Notes: generated by a model not told the origin, from the sequence alone. Positions 1 through 8,588 are shown, numbered from the stretch's first letter. The stretch is 48,174 nt of DNA from Bacteroidales bacterium (GCA_017542345.1 JAFXXI010000021.1:1-48174), one strand, 5' to 3'. Numbers and translations: made by a program.

Positions 1-1
1 A

Positions 2-688
2 CTTCTAAAGGAAGGAAATGAAACGGTTACAAATTGTAACCAGTTGAAATTAAAATCCGAAGATGACAAAATGCGACTGACAGATGTGGCTGATACCGAG
101 CAGCTTTTCCGTCTGATTCAATCCATCCCTTCTCCCAAAGCCGAACCCTTCAAGCAATGGATGGCACAGGTGGCAGCGCAACGTCTCGACCAGATGCAAG
201 ACCCTGAGTTGAACTTCGAACAGGCTTATGCCGACTATCGCCGACTGGGTTATACCGACAAGTGGATCAATCAGCGGTTGAAAAGTATCGAGGTGCGTAA
301 AGAATTGACGGACGAGTGGAATCGTTCCGGTGTGACGGAAAACCAACAGTATGCCTCGCTGACAGACATCATCACTCAGGCTTGGAGCGGAAAGACCACA
401 CGGCAGTACAAACAATTCAAAGGCCTGAAGAAAGAGAACTTGCGTGACAATATGACGAACATCGAGCTTGCGTTGAATATTCTGGCAGAAGCATCGACAA
501 CAGAAATCAGCAAAGCCCAGAATCCGAAAGGGTTCAAACAAAGTGCTGCTGTGGCGCGCAAGGGCGGACAGATTGCCGGTGACGCACGCATGAAACTGGA
601 GGCCCAAACGGGTCGTTCTGTCATTTCTTCAGAGAAAGCCAGCGACTACCTGCTCCCCGAAAACACTGACGACGAAAACAACAAGTAA
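2..688 (+). CDS. BRO-family phage antirepressor, C-terminal part (cut by window edge)
   Basis: The frame is open from base 2, so the true start and the N-terminal Bro-N DNA-binding domain lie left of the window. The visible part matches the C-terminal half of Bacteroidales BRO/prophage antirepressor proteins: a stretch ending in LFRLIQSIPSPKAEPFKQW, then a helical region with WINQRLKSIEVRKELTDEW, then the LKKENLRDNMTNIELALNIL block. An internal TTG at 44 is possible as a start but the homologous protein continues upstream. Family members act as regulators in mobile elements; here it may be a domesticated or stranded prophage gene, since no other phage gene is visible. The stop is followed by AT-rich DNA. 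Family recognition is good; function is inferred. Confidence 0.8.
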   Translation, partial: LLKEGNETVTNCNQLKLKSEDDKMRLTDVADTEQLFRLIQSIPSPKAEPFKQWMAQVAAQRLDQMQDPELNFEQAYADYRRLGYTDKWINQRLKSIEVRKELTDEWNRSGVTENQQYASLTDIITQAWSGKTTRQYKQFKGLKKENLRDNMTNIELALNILAEASTTEISKAQNPKGFKQSAAVARKGGQIAGDARMKLEAQTGRSVISSEKASDYLLPENTDDENNK

Positions 689-735
689 CTTTATTTCTTG
701 TTATTCACAGCAAATTTTGTTCAAATATTTTGTAT

Positions 736-752
736 GTTCAAAAATTTTGAAC
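736..752. repeat. 17-bp perfect palindrome
   Basis: GTTCAAAAATTTTGAAC reads the same on both strands around a central A. It lies between the antirepressor stop and the next promoter, with further GTTCAAA-like words just upstream. It may be a regulator site or a weak hairpin; no run of T follows it on either strand. Confidence 0.5.
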
Positions 753-811
753 AACAAGTAGGGTGAGTAATTATTCACGTACCATTGTTGTAAATTAGAG
801 TTAAAAAACAT

Positions 812-873
812 GACTTTTCTGGAATCAATTCCCAAAAAGTCATAACTTTTTTGGAGTCAATTCCAGAAAAGTT
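812..873. promoter_or_regulatory. Two tandem 30-bp palindromic operator candidates
   Basis: Two near-palindromes lie 32 bp apart, at 812-841 and 844-873. Each has the form (A/G)ACTTTT-nn-GGA(A/G)T-CA-ATTCC-nn-AAAAGT(C/T). The second covers the space between the -33 TTTG (850-853) and the -7 box (875-882) of the next promoter. A dimeric or tetrameric repressor bound there would block polymerase. The responsible regulator is not identifiable from the window. Confidence 0.65.
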
Positions 874-882
874 GTATATTTG
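850..882 (+). promoter_or_regulatory. Bacteroidetes-type promoter for the 902 gene
   Basis: -33 TTTG at 850-853 and -7 TATATTTG at 875-882, 21 bp apart, fit the Bacteroidetes primary sigma pattern. Transcription would start near 889, just before the ATG at 902. This excludes the longer open frame from 851. Confidence 0.65.
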
Positions 883-901
883 CAGCAGAAAAAAACATCT
901 C

Positions 902-1477
902 ATGAAGAAAACAACGCTTATCATACTTCTTACTATCATGACTTTATCAGGCTTCGCACAGGAGAAACAACTTTTCGACGGTGGCATGATGCTGCATGCC
1001 GGCTACCTGAACGGGAATGTTGAAGCTCTCGATTACAACGCGAAGGGGATGACCTACGGTATCGGTGGGGTGCTGCGTTTCCACATCGGCAGCCATCTGC
1101 GTGTAGGCGGCGAGGGCTATGTGTCCAACCTCGGCCAGATGGACAACGGTAGCTATGTGCGTATGGGCTGGGGAGGATTGGTGGCCGACGGCTGCTGGCG
1201 CCTGGGGCGCTGGATGCCTTATGCGGGCCTCTGCGTGGGCGGCGGCCGGGCCTCGACGCTGCTGATGTTCGCCGGCGACGACAAAGACTGGGTTGCCGAA
1301 CCCAACGCGGTGTTGCACAACGAGATGTTCATGCTCATAAACCCATATATAGGAGTGGAATACTCATTGACCGACGCCGTGCATCTGACCCTCAAGGCCG
1401 ACCGCCTGACGCCGCTCACGGGAGAGGCCATTCCTACAGGCGTGCGCCTATATCTCGGATTTATCTTTGCACATTGA
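902..1477 (+). CDS. Small outer-membrane beta-barrel-like exported protein
   Basis: The protein is 191 aa. The start at 902 is chosen because it gives a clean signal peptide (MKKTTLIILLTIMTLSGFAQ) and sits just after the promoter. The mature part alternates polar and hydrophobic/aromatic residues with many glycines (for example RMGWGGLVADGCWRLGRW and AYLC-like strands) and ends in LYLGFIFAH, an aromatic-rich terminal strand typical of small 8-strand barrels. No enzyme motif is visible. It is followed 8 bp later by a flavin-reductase-like lipoprotein and is probably co-transcribed with it. Control by the two upstream palindromes is inferred. The barrel call rests on pattern only. Confidence 0.65.
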   Translation: MKKTTLIILLTIMTLSGFAQEKQLFDGGMMLHAGYLNGNVEALDYNAKGMTYGIGGVLRFHIGSHLRVGGEGYVSNLGQMDNGSYVRMGWGGLVADGCWRLGRWMPYAGLCVGGGRASTLLMFAGDDKDWVAEPNAVLHNEMFMLINPYIGVEYSLTDAVHLTLKADRLTPLTGEAIPTGVRLYLGFIFAH

Positions 1478-1485
1478 AATAAAAC

Positions 1486-2121
1486 ATGAATACGATGACC
1501 AAGAGATTACACACATTTCTCGCTGCAGCGACGATGATGGCTCTGGTAGCCGGATGCAACAGCAGCAATCAGAACAACGACAAACAGGAAACGGCTATGA
1601 ATAGCGAATTGAAAGCATTTGACGTGCAGAAGGATTTTGCCGACAACGGCTTCACCTTCTTCACCAAGAACCTTGTCCTCTGCTGCGGCGACAGCACGGA
1701 GAGCAACGCAATGACCATCGGCTGGGGCGGCATAGGCAACTACCTCGGGCACGAGCGTCCGGCGGTGACGGTGTATGTAGCGCCGGCGCGCTACACCTAC
1801 GAGTTCATGGAGCGCCATCCGCGCTTCACCATCATGGAGTTTGACGACCCCGAGGTGTGGAAGTATATGGGCAAGTACAGCGGTCGCGACGGCGACAAGG
1901 CGGCGGCGCTGGGCCTGCATGTGGCCTATACCGAGCACGGCACACCTTACTACGAGGAGGCCAAGACAGTCATCGAGTGCGAGACGATGACCGCATGGCA
2001 CCAGACGGAACAGGACTTCCGCAACGCGACGCCCAAGGAGTGGTACGACGGCTTCGAGGCTGGCATACACACGGTTTACATCGGCGAGGTGATAGAAGCC
2101 TGGAAGAGAATTAAGAATTAA
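1486..2121 (+). CDS. Flavin reductase-like FMN-binding lipoprotein
   Basis: The protein is 211 aa. It begins with a lipoprotein signal ending in LVAGC (Cys at about residue 24), so it is expected to be membrane-anchored outside the cytoplasm. The body resembles the flavin reductase-like/FMN-binding split-barrel family: SNAMTIGWGGIGNYLG and PAVTVYVAPARYTYEFMERH are close to the family's flavin-contacting strands, followed by a YSGRDGDKAAALGL loop. Family members bind FMN and reduce flavins or related substrates with NAD(P)H. The lipoprotein anchor is unusual for that cytoplasmic family but occurs in Bacteroidales. A second ATG at 1495 could also start it. The substrate is unknown. Confidence 0.75.
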   Translation: MNTMTKRLHTFLAAATMMALVAGCNSSNQNNDKQETAMNSELKAFDVQKDFADNGFTFFTKNLVLCCGDSTESNAMTIGWGGIGNYLGHERPAVTVYVAPARYTYEFMERHPRFTIMEFDDPEVWKYMGKYSGRDGDKAAALGLHVAYTEHGTPYYEEAKTVIECETMTAWHQTEQDFRNATPKEWYDGFEAGIHTVYIGEVIEAWKRIKN

Positions 2122-2251
2122 GAATTAAGCACCCCAAAGGGGAACTGAGCACCTTGATTAAAAAAAAATTATTGTAGCGAAGAATTAAGAATTTTGAAGA
2201 GTTGAGAGCACCGCTGAATAAATTTTAATCAAGCGAAAAAACACATTCTCC

Positions 2252-2533
2252 ATGGAATACATTACCTTTAAGAATCGCATAGCTGTTATAGACAATAATG
2301 AAGAAATAGGGGAAGTGACTTTTCCGGAAAGGGACGGCGTCTATGTCATCAACCACACCTATGTGGACGACCGCTATCGGGGACAGGGCATCGCCTCGGA
2401 GCTGGTGCGCCGGGCTGTGGAGGAGATCGAGCGACGAGGCGGCCAAGTGAAGGCGACCTGCAGCTATGCACAGCTGTGGCTGGCCCGCAACCGAGGTTGC
2501 GAGATCACCAGCCCGCTGAGTTGCCCTATATGA
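2252..2533 (+). CDS. Small GNAT-type acetyltransferase (Acetyltransf_CG family)
   Basis: The protein is 93 aa, the normal size for the compact YidJ/GTLF-like acetyltransferase family (Acetyltransf_CG). The acetyl-CoA loop is seen in VDDRYRGQGIASELVRRAVE (the R-G-Q-G-I-A pattern), preceded by the family's short strand pair with ITFKNRIAVIDNNEEIGEV. The end carries the usual CSYAQLWLARN helix. Members are cytoplasmic and their substrates are unknown. It lies 130 bp after the flavin-reductase gene and 19 bp before the membrane acyltransferase, so it likely heads the run through 5946. The spacer before it has repeats of AGAATTAAGAATT and no clear promoter. Confidence 0.85.
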   Translation: MEYITFKNRIAVIDNNEEIGEVTFPERDGVYVINHTYVDDRYRGQGIASELVRRAVEEIERRGGQVKATCSYAQLWLARNRGCEITSPLSCPI

Positions 2534-2552
2534 AAACTACAATAAACAAACT

Positions 2553-3668
2553 ATGGAGACTAACAGAAAACATTGGATGGACAACCTGAGGTGGGTGACT
2601 GTGCTGCTGGTGCTGCTCTACCACGTCATCTATTTCTACAACAACAAGGGCGTCTTCGGCGGCGTGGGCGGTTTCGGCGACGGCCCGCAATACCAGGATG
2701 CGCTGATGTATGTGCTCTACCCGTGGTTCATGCCGCTGCTGTTCCTGCTGGCAGGCGTTGGGTCGCGCTATGCGCTGGAACGGAAGAGCGCCAAAGAATG
2801 GTTTAAAACAAGAACCCGCAAGCTGCTGGTTCCCGCTACCATCGGATTGTTCGTCTTTCAGTGGATGACGGGCTATTTTAATACTCATGTGGCGGGCACC
2901 GACGCGATGGCCGCCGTACCGCAGCCGGTCAAGTACTTCCTGTGGGCTTTCAGCGGCATCGGGCCGCTGTGGTTCATCCAGGATCTGTGGCTGTTCTCGC
3001 TGATACTGCTCTTGATTAGGAAGATTTCCTGCTCCGTAAAATGCAGCAAGACCTCCGAGTTGTTCGCCACGCGGAACTGGTTGCTTGTTATTGTGCTTGT
3101 GCTGCTCGGCGTGCTGTTCTGGGCAGGTCAGCAGACGCTTGTCTTCAATCCGCGTCCCGAGAGCGCCGACGGTCTCTGGAACCTCTACAAGCCCGTCTTC
3201 TACTTCATCATCTTCCTGCTGGGCTACTATGTCTTTTCGAAAGACGAGGTGCAGGAGACGCTGGGTAAAGCCTGGATACCCCTGATGGCCGCCGCCGTCA
3301 TCGCCGGCACCGTGCTCACCGTCACCACCTTCGGAGAGAACAACACCGTGCCGCAGTATATGAGCACACCCCTCAACTGCTGCTACGGCTGGCTGATGTG
3401 CCTCGCCATGATGGGTTGGTTCAAGGCCAGGTTCGACAAGACCAACGCATTTGCCGGCTACATGACACGCTCCAGTTTCGGACTTTATATCGTCCACTAC
3501 CTCGTCATCGCCAGCTTTGGCTACATGATGAAGTTCTACACCCAGCTGCCGCCGATGGCGATGTACTGCATCCTGACCGTCGCCGTATTCACGATATCTC
3601 CCCTACTCTATGAGCTCATCCGCCGCATCCCCGTCGTCCGCTGGTGCGTGCTAGGCATAAAAAAATAA
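2553..3668 (+). CDS. Acyltransferase-3 family integral membrane protein
   Basis: The protein is 371 aa with about ten hydrophobic segments. The N-terminus KHWMDNLRWVTVLLVLLYHV contains the family's D-N-L-R and the conserved His in the first membrane helix. ALWFIQDLW-type and PLLFLLAGVGSRYALERKS segments are also typical of acyltransferase 3 (Acyl_transf_3, OafA/YrhL/MdoC type). Such proteins move acyl groups onto extracellular sugars or other acceptors across the membrane. The target here cannot be told. It sits between a GNAT gene (19 bp upstream) and a lipoprotein (13 bp downstream), consistent with one transcript. Confidence 0.85.
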   Translation: METNRKHWMDNLRWVTVLLVLLYHVIYFYNNKGVFGGVGGFGDGPQYQDALMYVLYPWFMPLLFLLAGVGSRYALERKSAKEWFKTRTRKLLVPATIGLFVFQWMTGYFNTHVAGTDAMAAVPQPVKYFLWAFSGIGPLWFIQDLWLFSLILLLIRKISCSVKCSKTSELFATRNWLLVIVLVLLGVLFWAGQQTLVFNPRPESADGLWNLYKPVFYFIIFLLGYYVFSKDEVQETLGKAWIPLMAAAVIAGTVLTVTTFGENNTVPQYMSTPLNCCYGWLMCLAMMGWFKARFDKTNAFAGYMTRSSFGLYIVHYLVIASFGYMMKFYTQLPPMAMYCILTVAVFTISPLLYELIRRIPVVRWCVLGIKK

Positions 3669-3681
3669 ACAACTAAATACC

Positions 3682-4203
3682 ATGAAAAAGACAAGTTATT
3701 TTGGACTGCTAGCGGCGCTGCTGCTTGTGGCAAGCGCTTGCGGGAACCAACCGAAGACACCGACTGTGGAAGGCCACTACACCTACCAGCACGCCTTCAA
3801 CTACGACATGAGAGGCAGCCACTTCGATGTGAGCGAGACAGGCACGATGGACTTCTACGCCGACGGCACAGCGCTCGACTCGGCACGCCAGGTGTATACG
3901 GTCACCATGCCCGACAGCAGCACGGTGAAGTGGGTGTACAACTACATCAGCCCCAGCCGCTGGCATCTGGAGGGCGACACGCTCCATTTCGCCGGCGACA
4001 AGGAGGGCTTCCGCATGGAGGTGATTGAGGGCGACCAAGAGCTTGAGTTGGCACAGAAGATTGCCGACCTCTACAGCGGCGGCATCGACTACGAATACCT
4101 GTTCCACATCGACACGCTGACCGCCGAGAAACTGCAGTGGAGCTTCACCTACCGTGACGGCCACAGCGACACGTGGACATTCTATAGGAACGAGGCCAAA
4201 TAG
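3682..4203 (+). CDS. Lipoprotein of unknown function
   Basis: The protein is 173 aa. A lipoprotein signal ends in LLVASAC (Cys about residue 20). The mature part has beta-rich, lipocalin-like or META-like sequence, with VEGHYTYQHAF, GTMDFYADGTA and WHLEGDTLHFAGDKEG. It reads like the Bacteroidales lipoproteins that carry a single small beta-barrel and are otherwise uncharacterised. No catalytic motif is visible. It is 13 bp after the acyltransferase and 4 bp before the next GNAT gene, so it is co-transcribed. The function is not known. Confidence 0.75.
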   Translation: MKKTSYFGLLAALLLVASACGNQPKTPTVEGHYTYQHAFNYDMRGSHFDVSETGTMDFYADGTALDSARQVYTVTMPDSSTVKWVYNYISPSRWHLEGDTLHFAGDKEGFRMEVIEGDQELELAQKIADLYSGGIDYEYLFHIDTLTAEKLQWSFTYRDGHSDTWTFYRNEAK

Positions 4204-4207
4204 ACAG

Positions 4208-4756
4208 ATGGAGACAGCGAGAATACTGTTGCGCCCTTGGCGCGACGAAGATGCGGAGACGCTGTTCAAGTACGCCTCCGACCCCGAGGTGGGGCCTCGT
4301 GCCGGTTGGCCGCCACACAAGAGTGTCGAGGAAAGCCTTGAGATTATCCGCACAGTCTTCCATAGCGACCACATGTGGGCTATGGTATTGAAAGCCTCTG
4401 GCGAACCCATCGGATGCATGGGCTACTTTATTCACGGCGAGAGCAATATCAATATAGGTGAGAACGACGCAGAGGTCGGCTACTGGGTGGCACGCCCCTA
4501 CTGGAACCAAGGTCTTTGCACCGAGACCCTGCGGATGTTGATAGACTATTGTTTCAATGACAAAGGCTTCCGGACGCTATGGGCCGACTACTTTCCAGAA
4601 AACCCCGCCAGCGGCAAGGTTATGGAGAAGTGCGGATTCCGCGACACCGGCGACATCAACTACTGCAGTCGCCTGCAACTCGGCAGCGACCGTCCGGTGA
4701 AGGTCATGCGGCTGGACAACCCCACTCAACACAACGAAAAACACAACGAAATATGA
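4208..4756 (+). CDS. GNAT family acetyltransferase (RimJ/RimL type)
   Basis: The protein is 182 aa. The ATG at 4208 is chosen over an upstream in-frame ATG at 4154 because METARILLRPWRDEDAETLF is the standard N-terminus of RimJ/RimL-like acetyltransferases and the upstream frame lies inside the previous gene. Acceptor and CoA sites are seen in DAEVGYWVARPYWNQGLCTE, followed by FRTLWADYFPENPASGKVMEKCGF. Members N-acetylate proteins, antibiotics or small molecules; the substrate here is unknown. The gene overlaps the next start by an ATGA, so translation is probably coupled to the C-S lyase. Confidence 0.85.
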   Translation: METARILLRPWRDEDAETLFKYASDPEVGPRAGWPPHKSVEESLEIIRTVFHSDHMWAMVLKASGEPIGCMGYFIHGESNINIGENDAEVGYWVARPYWNQGLCTETLRMLIDYCFNDKGFRTLWADYFPENPASGKVMEKCGFRDTGDINYCSRLQLGSDRPVKVMRLDNPTQHNEKHNEI

Positions 4757-5946
4757 CATACAACTTCGATGAACCCATCGAGCGACGGGGAACCGACTGC
4801 TTCAAGTGGGACGCCCTGCAGGCTATGTACGGACGGGACGACCTGACGCCCATGTGGGTGGCGGATATGGACTTCCGCTCGCCCGACTTCGTGATGGAGG
4901 CCCTGCGCCAGCGCTGCGAGCATGAGGTGTTGGGCTACACCATGCCCTCCGAGGGTTATTGGCAAGCTGTGACTACCTGGCTGAAGCGGCATTATGGCAT
5001 CGACACCACCAAAGACAACCTCCATTTCATTCCCGGCATCGTGGCGGGCATCGCCTATGCCCTGTTGGCGCTGACGGAGCCGGGCGACAAAATACTGGTA
5101 ACGACACCCGTCTACCCGCCATTCCTCAACCTGCCGAAGAAGAGCGGCCGCAAGCTGGTATGCTCACCGCTACGCATCACCAACAGCCGCTTTGCCATTG
5201 ACTTCAACGACTTTGAGCGCAAGATTGAAGGCTGCAAGCTCTTTATCATGAGCAATCCGCACAACCCTGCCGGCACGGTGTGGGGCACGGAAGTGCTGCG
5301 GAAGATTGCCGAGATCTGCGAGCGGCACCACGTGCTCGTCATCAGCGACGAGATACACGCTGACCTCACCCTACCAGGTCACCAGCATGTGAGCTACAGC
5401 ACCGTCAGCGAAGCTGCACAGAGGCACAGCCTCACCTTCATGGCCCCCAGCAAGACCTTCAACATCGCAGGCCTTGGGAGTTCGGTGTGCTATGTCGCCG
5501 ACGCCGACCTGCGCAAGCGTTTCTTCGGCTGGCTCAATACATTCGAGGTGGCAAACGGCAACATATTCGCCTTCACCGCAGCCAAAGCCGCCTTCGCCAA
5601 TGGCGAAGAATGGCTGCGGCAGATGCTCGACTACCTGCAAGGCAACGTGCAGGCCCTCGACGAGTTCCTGCGCACGAGGATGCCTAAGGTGAAAGCCGTT
5701 TTGCCGGAAGCCTCCTACCTCGCTTGGCTCGATTTCAGCGCCTACGGCATGACGCACGAGCAACTCAAAGACAAGTTCATCAACGAAGCGAAAATAGCCC
5801 TGAACGACGGTACCACCTTCGCTTCACAAGGTCGCGGGCCTCAGCACGGGGGTGCCGCCTACCAATGCTGCTTCCGTCTCAACCTCGGCTGTCCCCGCAC
5901 CATTCTCCTCGACGCACTCAACCGCATCGCCGGCATCCTCAGCTAA
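4753..5946 (+). CDS. MalY/PatB family PLP-dependent C-S lyase (cystathionine beta-lyase-like)
   Basis: The protein is 397 aa, normal for MalY/PatB enzymes. The start at 4753 overlaps the previous stop (ATGA). The N-terminal MWVADMDFRSPDFVMEAL is diagnostic. SNPHNPAGTVW and ISDEIHADL are fold-type I aminotransferase motifs, with the Asp that binds the pyridine nitrogen in the latter. K234 in APSKTFNIAGLG forms the PLP Schiff base. It likely cleaves cystathionine or cysteine to give homocysteine or sulfide plus pyruvate and ammonia in the cytoplasm. MalY also has a regulatory role in E. coli, which cannot be assumed here. The C-terminal RLNLGCPRTILLDALNRI closes the domain as expected. Confidence 0.9.
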   Translation: MTYNFDEPIERRGTDCFKWDALQAMYGRDDLTPMWVADMDFRSPDFVMEALRQRCEHEVLGYTMPSEGYWQAVTTWLKRHYGIDTTKDNLHFIPGIVAGIAYALLALTEPGDKILVTTPVYPPFLNLPKKSGRKLVCSPLRITNSRFAIDFNDFERKIEGCKLFIMSNPHNPAGTVWGTEVLRKIAEICERHHVLVISDEIHADLTLPGHQHVSYSTVSEAAQRHSLTFMAPSKTFNIAGLGSSVCYVADADLRKRFFGWLNTFEVANGNIFAFTAAKAAFANGEEWLRQMLDYLQGNVQALDEFLRTRMPKVKAVLPEASYLAWLDFSAYGMTHEQLKDKFINEAKIALNDGTTFASQGRGPQHGGAAYQCCFRLNLGCPRTILLDALNRIAGILS

Positions 5947-6033
5947 AACAGCGACAAAAGGCCTTTGGCTGCACAATGTTGCTGCCCGATGACGCCCAGT
6001 AGTTGCCACAAAGCCACGCATTTGCAAAATAAA

Positions 6034-6065
6034 TTTGGCCGAATGAGTGAAAGTGTGTACCTTTG
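6034..6065 (+). promoter_or_regulatory. Bacteroidetes-type promoter for the GIN-domain gene
   Basis: -33 TTTG at 6034-6037 and -7 TACCTTTG at 6058-6065 are separated by 20 bp, a very good fit to the phylum pattern. Transcription would start around 6072, leaving a leader of about 45 nt before the ATG at 6116. Confidence 0.75.
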
Positions 6066-6115
6066 CACCAGAAAAAAACAAACAAACTAACAACAAATAA
6101 AACCTATCAAACAAC

Positions 6116-6832
6116 ATGAAGAAGTACTTGATTGCCCTATCGGCATTGGCCTTGATAACCTTCTGCGGCTGCTCGGAGGGCGACCTCATCACACAGAATT
6201 TTGACATCGACGGCAGTTACACCGAACTGGTGGTTGAAGATGCTTTCGACGTCACCATCAGCAACGATGTGACCCAAGCCGTTGTCACAGCTGGAGACAA
6301 CATCATGTCGAAGGTCCGCCTGGAGAAAAGCGGCAACACCTTAAACATCCGCCTCAAAGGATGGGTTCCAAACTCCGGAGACCCGAAAGTGATACTGCCC
6401 TACAACCCCAACATGACAAGCGTCAACCTCTCCGGCGCCTCCGAACTCCACTCCCCATTTACGCTTAGCGGTCAGACGATTGAGATAAAATGCTCTGGCT
6501 CATCTGACTTCTTCGGCAGCATTGACGCCAACGAACTGAAGCTTAAACTCAGTGGTTCGTCTGACGCCACCATCGACGGCACCGTTGCAAATGCTACTTT
6601 GGACCTCTCCGGCTCCAGCGACCTGGAAGAGAAGATTATCGAGAATCACTATTCCCTCATCTGCGGCCAATGCAAGTGCTCCATCTCCGGCTCTTCCGAA
6701 GCCTACGTCCATTGCGACGGCAGCATCTCGGGCAGTATTTCGGGCAGCAGCCGCCTGTATTTCACCGGCGCCGCCTTCACCGCAGATTGCGAAACATCGG
6801 GCAGCTCGAAAATCATCCACGAAGTATTGTAG
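6116..6832 (+). CDS. Head-GIN (DUF2807) domain lipoprotein
   Basis: The protein is 238 aa. The signal ends in LITFCGC, a lipobox. The mature part is a right-handed beta-helix of the DUF2807/head-GIN type, marked by repeated turns such as NLSGASEL, KCSGSSDF, KLSGSSDAT, DLSGSSDL, SISGSSEA and SGSSRLYF, each about 20-25 residues apart. Family members are abundant in Bacteroidetes envelopes and are mostly uncharacterised; binding to carbohydrate or another surface ligand is often suggested but not shown. It has its own promoter and terminator, so it is a single-gene unit. Confidence 0.85.
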   Translation: MKKYLIALSALALITFCGCSEGDLITQNFDIDGSYTELVVEDAFDVTISNDVTQAVVTAGDNIMSKVRLEKSGNTLNIRLKGWVPNSGDPKVILPYNPNMTSVNLSGASELHSPFTLSGQTIEIKCSGSSDFFGSIDANELKLKLSGSSDATIDGTVANATLDLSGSSDLEEKIIENHYSLICGQCKCSISGSSEAYVHCDGSISGSISGSSRLYFTGAAFTADCETSGSSKIIHEVL

Positions 6833-6854
6833 AAGCTATATAGGAACAAAGAGA

Positions 6855-6889
6855 GAGGGTGTCCCAATAGGAACACCCCCTCTTTTTTT
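6855..6889 (+). terminator. Intrinsic terminator after the GIN-domain gene
   Basis: The stem GAGGGTGT/ACACCCCCTC, with a short loop around AATA, is followed by seven T. It lies between the plus-strand GIN gene and the convergent MFS gene. The A-rich side on the minus strand is weak, so it mainly serves the plus strand. Confidence 0.8.
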
Positions 6890-6903
6890 ATACACTCGCT
6901 TGA

Positions 6904-8538
6904 TTATTCAGCCTTGATGTTGGGCTGCTCCAGACCGTAGCCTTTCTTCTTGTCGACAGCCCTGAGATAGACCGAGATGAGAAGGGCGGCGATACCGAGG
7001 GCGGCCAGCATAACCAGCGCCCAGGTGTAGTCGAGTTCGTGGGCTGCAGTGCCTTCGGGGTTGGTGTTGTTGAGCACCATGCCGATGAGGGCGGGGAACA
7101 GGCCGAGGCCGATGTTTTGAATCCAGAAGATGGCGGCATAGGCGGAACCGATGATCTTCTCGTCGACCAGTTTGGGCACCGAGGGCCACAGGGCGGCAGG
7201 CACCAGCGAGAAGGAGGCGCCGAGCACGAGGATGGTAACATAGGCCACAACGACACCGCCGACGGCAGACTTGGCGGAAACACCAGGCAGCACAAAGGCG
7301 AAGGTGAGGTGGCAGACAACCAGGAGCAGGGAGCCGAGCATCAGCATGGAAGCAGCTTTACCCTTATGGTCGACATAGTTGCCGAGGATGGGGGTGATAG
7401 CCACAGCCAGCAGCGGGAAGACGGCGAAGATAGTTTCGGCAGTACCACGCATGTAGCCCATATAGCAGTAAACCACCAGAGCGATGACAGCAATACCCAT
7501 GAGGCCGAACTTCAGTCCTTTATTATTCTTGATAAAGTTGCTGGAGAAAGAACCAGCGGCCACGACAAGCATAAGGATGTACTGCACCCAGGTGACCGAG
7601 CTGCCGCCCCAGAAGGTGCTGGGATCGGCGGGAGTGAGGGTCAGGTTGCACTGCAGCATGTTGACGGCATACTTCTGGAAGGGGAAGATGGCGCTGTAGT
7701 AGAGCACGCAGAGCAGAGCCACGAGCCAGAAACCAAGGCTGGTGAAGATTTTACCCAGGTCGCTGATCTTGAAGGGGTCGTCCTTCTCCTCGGCCTCGCC
7801 GGTTTGGCTGTCGAGTTTCTTGTCCATGAAGAAGTAGGTGATGAACATGATGAGAGCGATGCAGAGCAGCACGACACCGAACTTCACGGCGTTGTCGACG
7901 TGGATTTCACCACCGAGCTTGGCGAAGTAAGGGCTGAAGATCATGCAGGTGGCGACACCCAGACGGGCGAGGGCCATCTCAGAGCCCATAGCCAGAGCTG
8001 TCTCGCGGCCTTTGAACCACTTGACGATACCGCGGCTCACGGTGATGCCGGCCATCTCGCAGCCGCAACCGAAGAACATAAAGCCCAGAGCAGCCAGCTT
8101 TGCCGAGGCGGGCATACCGGCGCAGAAGGGCAGGATGGCACCGATGACGGGCAATTCGCCGTTCCAGTTGAGATTATTGGTAAACCACTGCTCGAGGGCG
8201 GTGCCGGTGAAATAGTCGCTGACGGCATAGAACTTGATAAGTCCGCCGAAGAGCATCACAGCACCGGAGAGGACAGCCGTGAAGCGCACGCCCATCTTGT
8301 CGAGGATGATACCCGCAAAGATGAGGAAGAACACATAGACGTTGAGGAACACCTCGGCGCCCTGCATGCGGCCGAACGAGGCGCTGTCCCAGCCGCGGGT
8401 GTCCTGCATAAGGTCCTTGATGGGCGAGAGGATGTCCATGAAGACATAGCTGCAGAACATGGCCAGAGCCAACAGCAGCAGTGCGGTCCAACGCATGGCG
8501 GCGCTGTCGCGCAGTGTTTTGATAGTGGATTGTGTCAT
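6904..8538 (-). CDS. Major facilitator superfamily transporter (MFSD1/OFA-like)
   Basis: The protein is 544 aa with about twelve hydrophobic helices. Helix 1 (AMRWTALLLLALAMFCSYVF) and the loop 2-3 motif GIILDKMGVRFTAVL are MFS signatures. SRGIVKWFKGRETALAMG, before helix 5-6, is the form seen in MFSD1-like and oxalate/formate-antiporter-like groups. A charged central loop near 225-250 (KKLDSQTGEAEEKDDPF) separates the two bundles. Human MFSD1 exports dipeptides, but the substrate here is unknown. Codons and composition match neighbours. It has its own promoter 82 bp after the FGE-like gene and may also receive read-through from it. Confidence 0.85.
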   Translation of the reverse strand: MTQSTIKTLRDSAAMRWTALLLLALAMFCSYVFMDILSPIKDLMQDTRGWDSASFGRMQGAEVFLNVYVFFLIFAGIILDKMGVRFTAVLSGAVMLFGGLIKFYAVSDYFTGTALEQWFTNNLNWNGELPVIGAILPFCAGMPASAKLAALGFMFFGCGCEMAGITVSRGIVKWFKGRETALAMGSEMALARLGVATCMIFSPYFAKLGGEIHVDNAVKFGVVLLCIALIMFITYFFMDKKLDSQTGEAEEKDDPFKISDLGKIFTSLGFWLVALLCVLYYSAIFPFQKYAVNMLQCNLTLTPADPSTFWGGSSVTWVQYILMLVVAAGSFSSNFIKNNKGLKFGLMGIAVIALVVYCYMGYMRGTAETIFAVFPLLAVAITPILGNYVDHKGKAASMLMLGSLLLVVCHLTFAFVLPGVSAKSAVGGVVVAYVTILVLGASFSLVPAALWPSVPKLVDEKIIGSAYAAIFWIQNIGLGLFPALIGMVLNNTNPEGTAAHELDYTWALVMLAALGIAALLISVYLRAVDKKKGYGLEQPNIKAE

Positions 8539-8580
8539 ATCGTTATGTTATTTGTTAATATTTCCGGTAAAACGGGATTG

Positions 8581-8588
8581 CAAAGATA
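8581..8588 (-). promoter_or_regulatory. -7 element for the MFS gene
   Basis: On the minus strand TATCTTTG (8588 to 8581) matches the -7 consensus exactly. A partial -33 (TTG) lies about 22 bp further upstream. The transcript would begin about 40 nt before the ATG at 8538. Confidence 0.6.

Noticed and set aside
2-688. Prophage region at the left edge
   Set aside because: Only the antirepressor-like gene is phage-related; neighbours are ordinary chromosomal genes, so no prophage can be claimed from this window.
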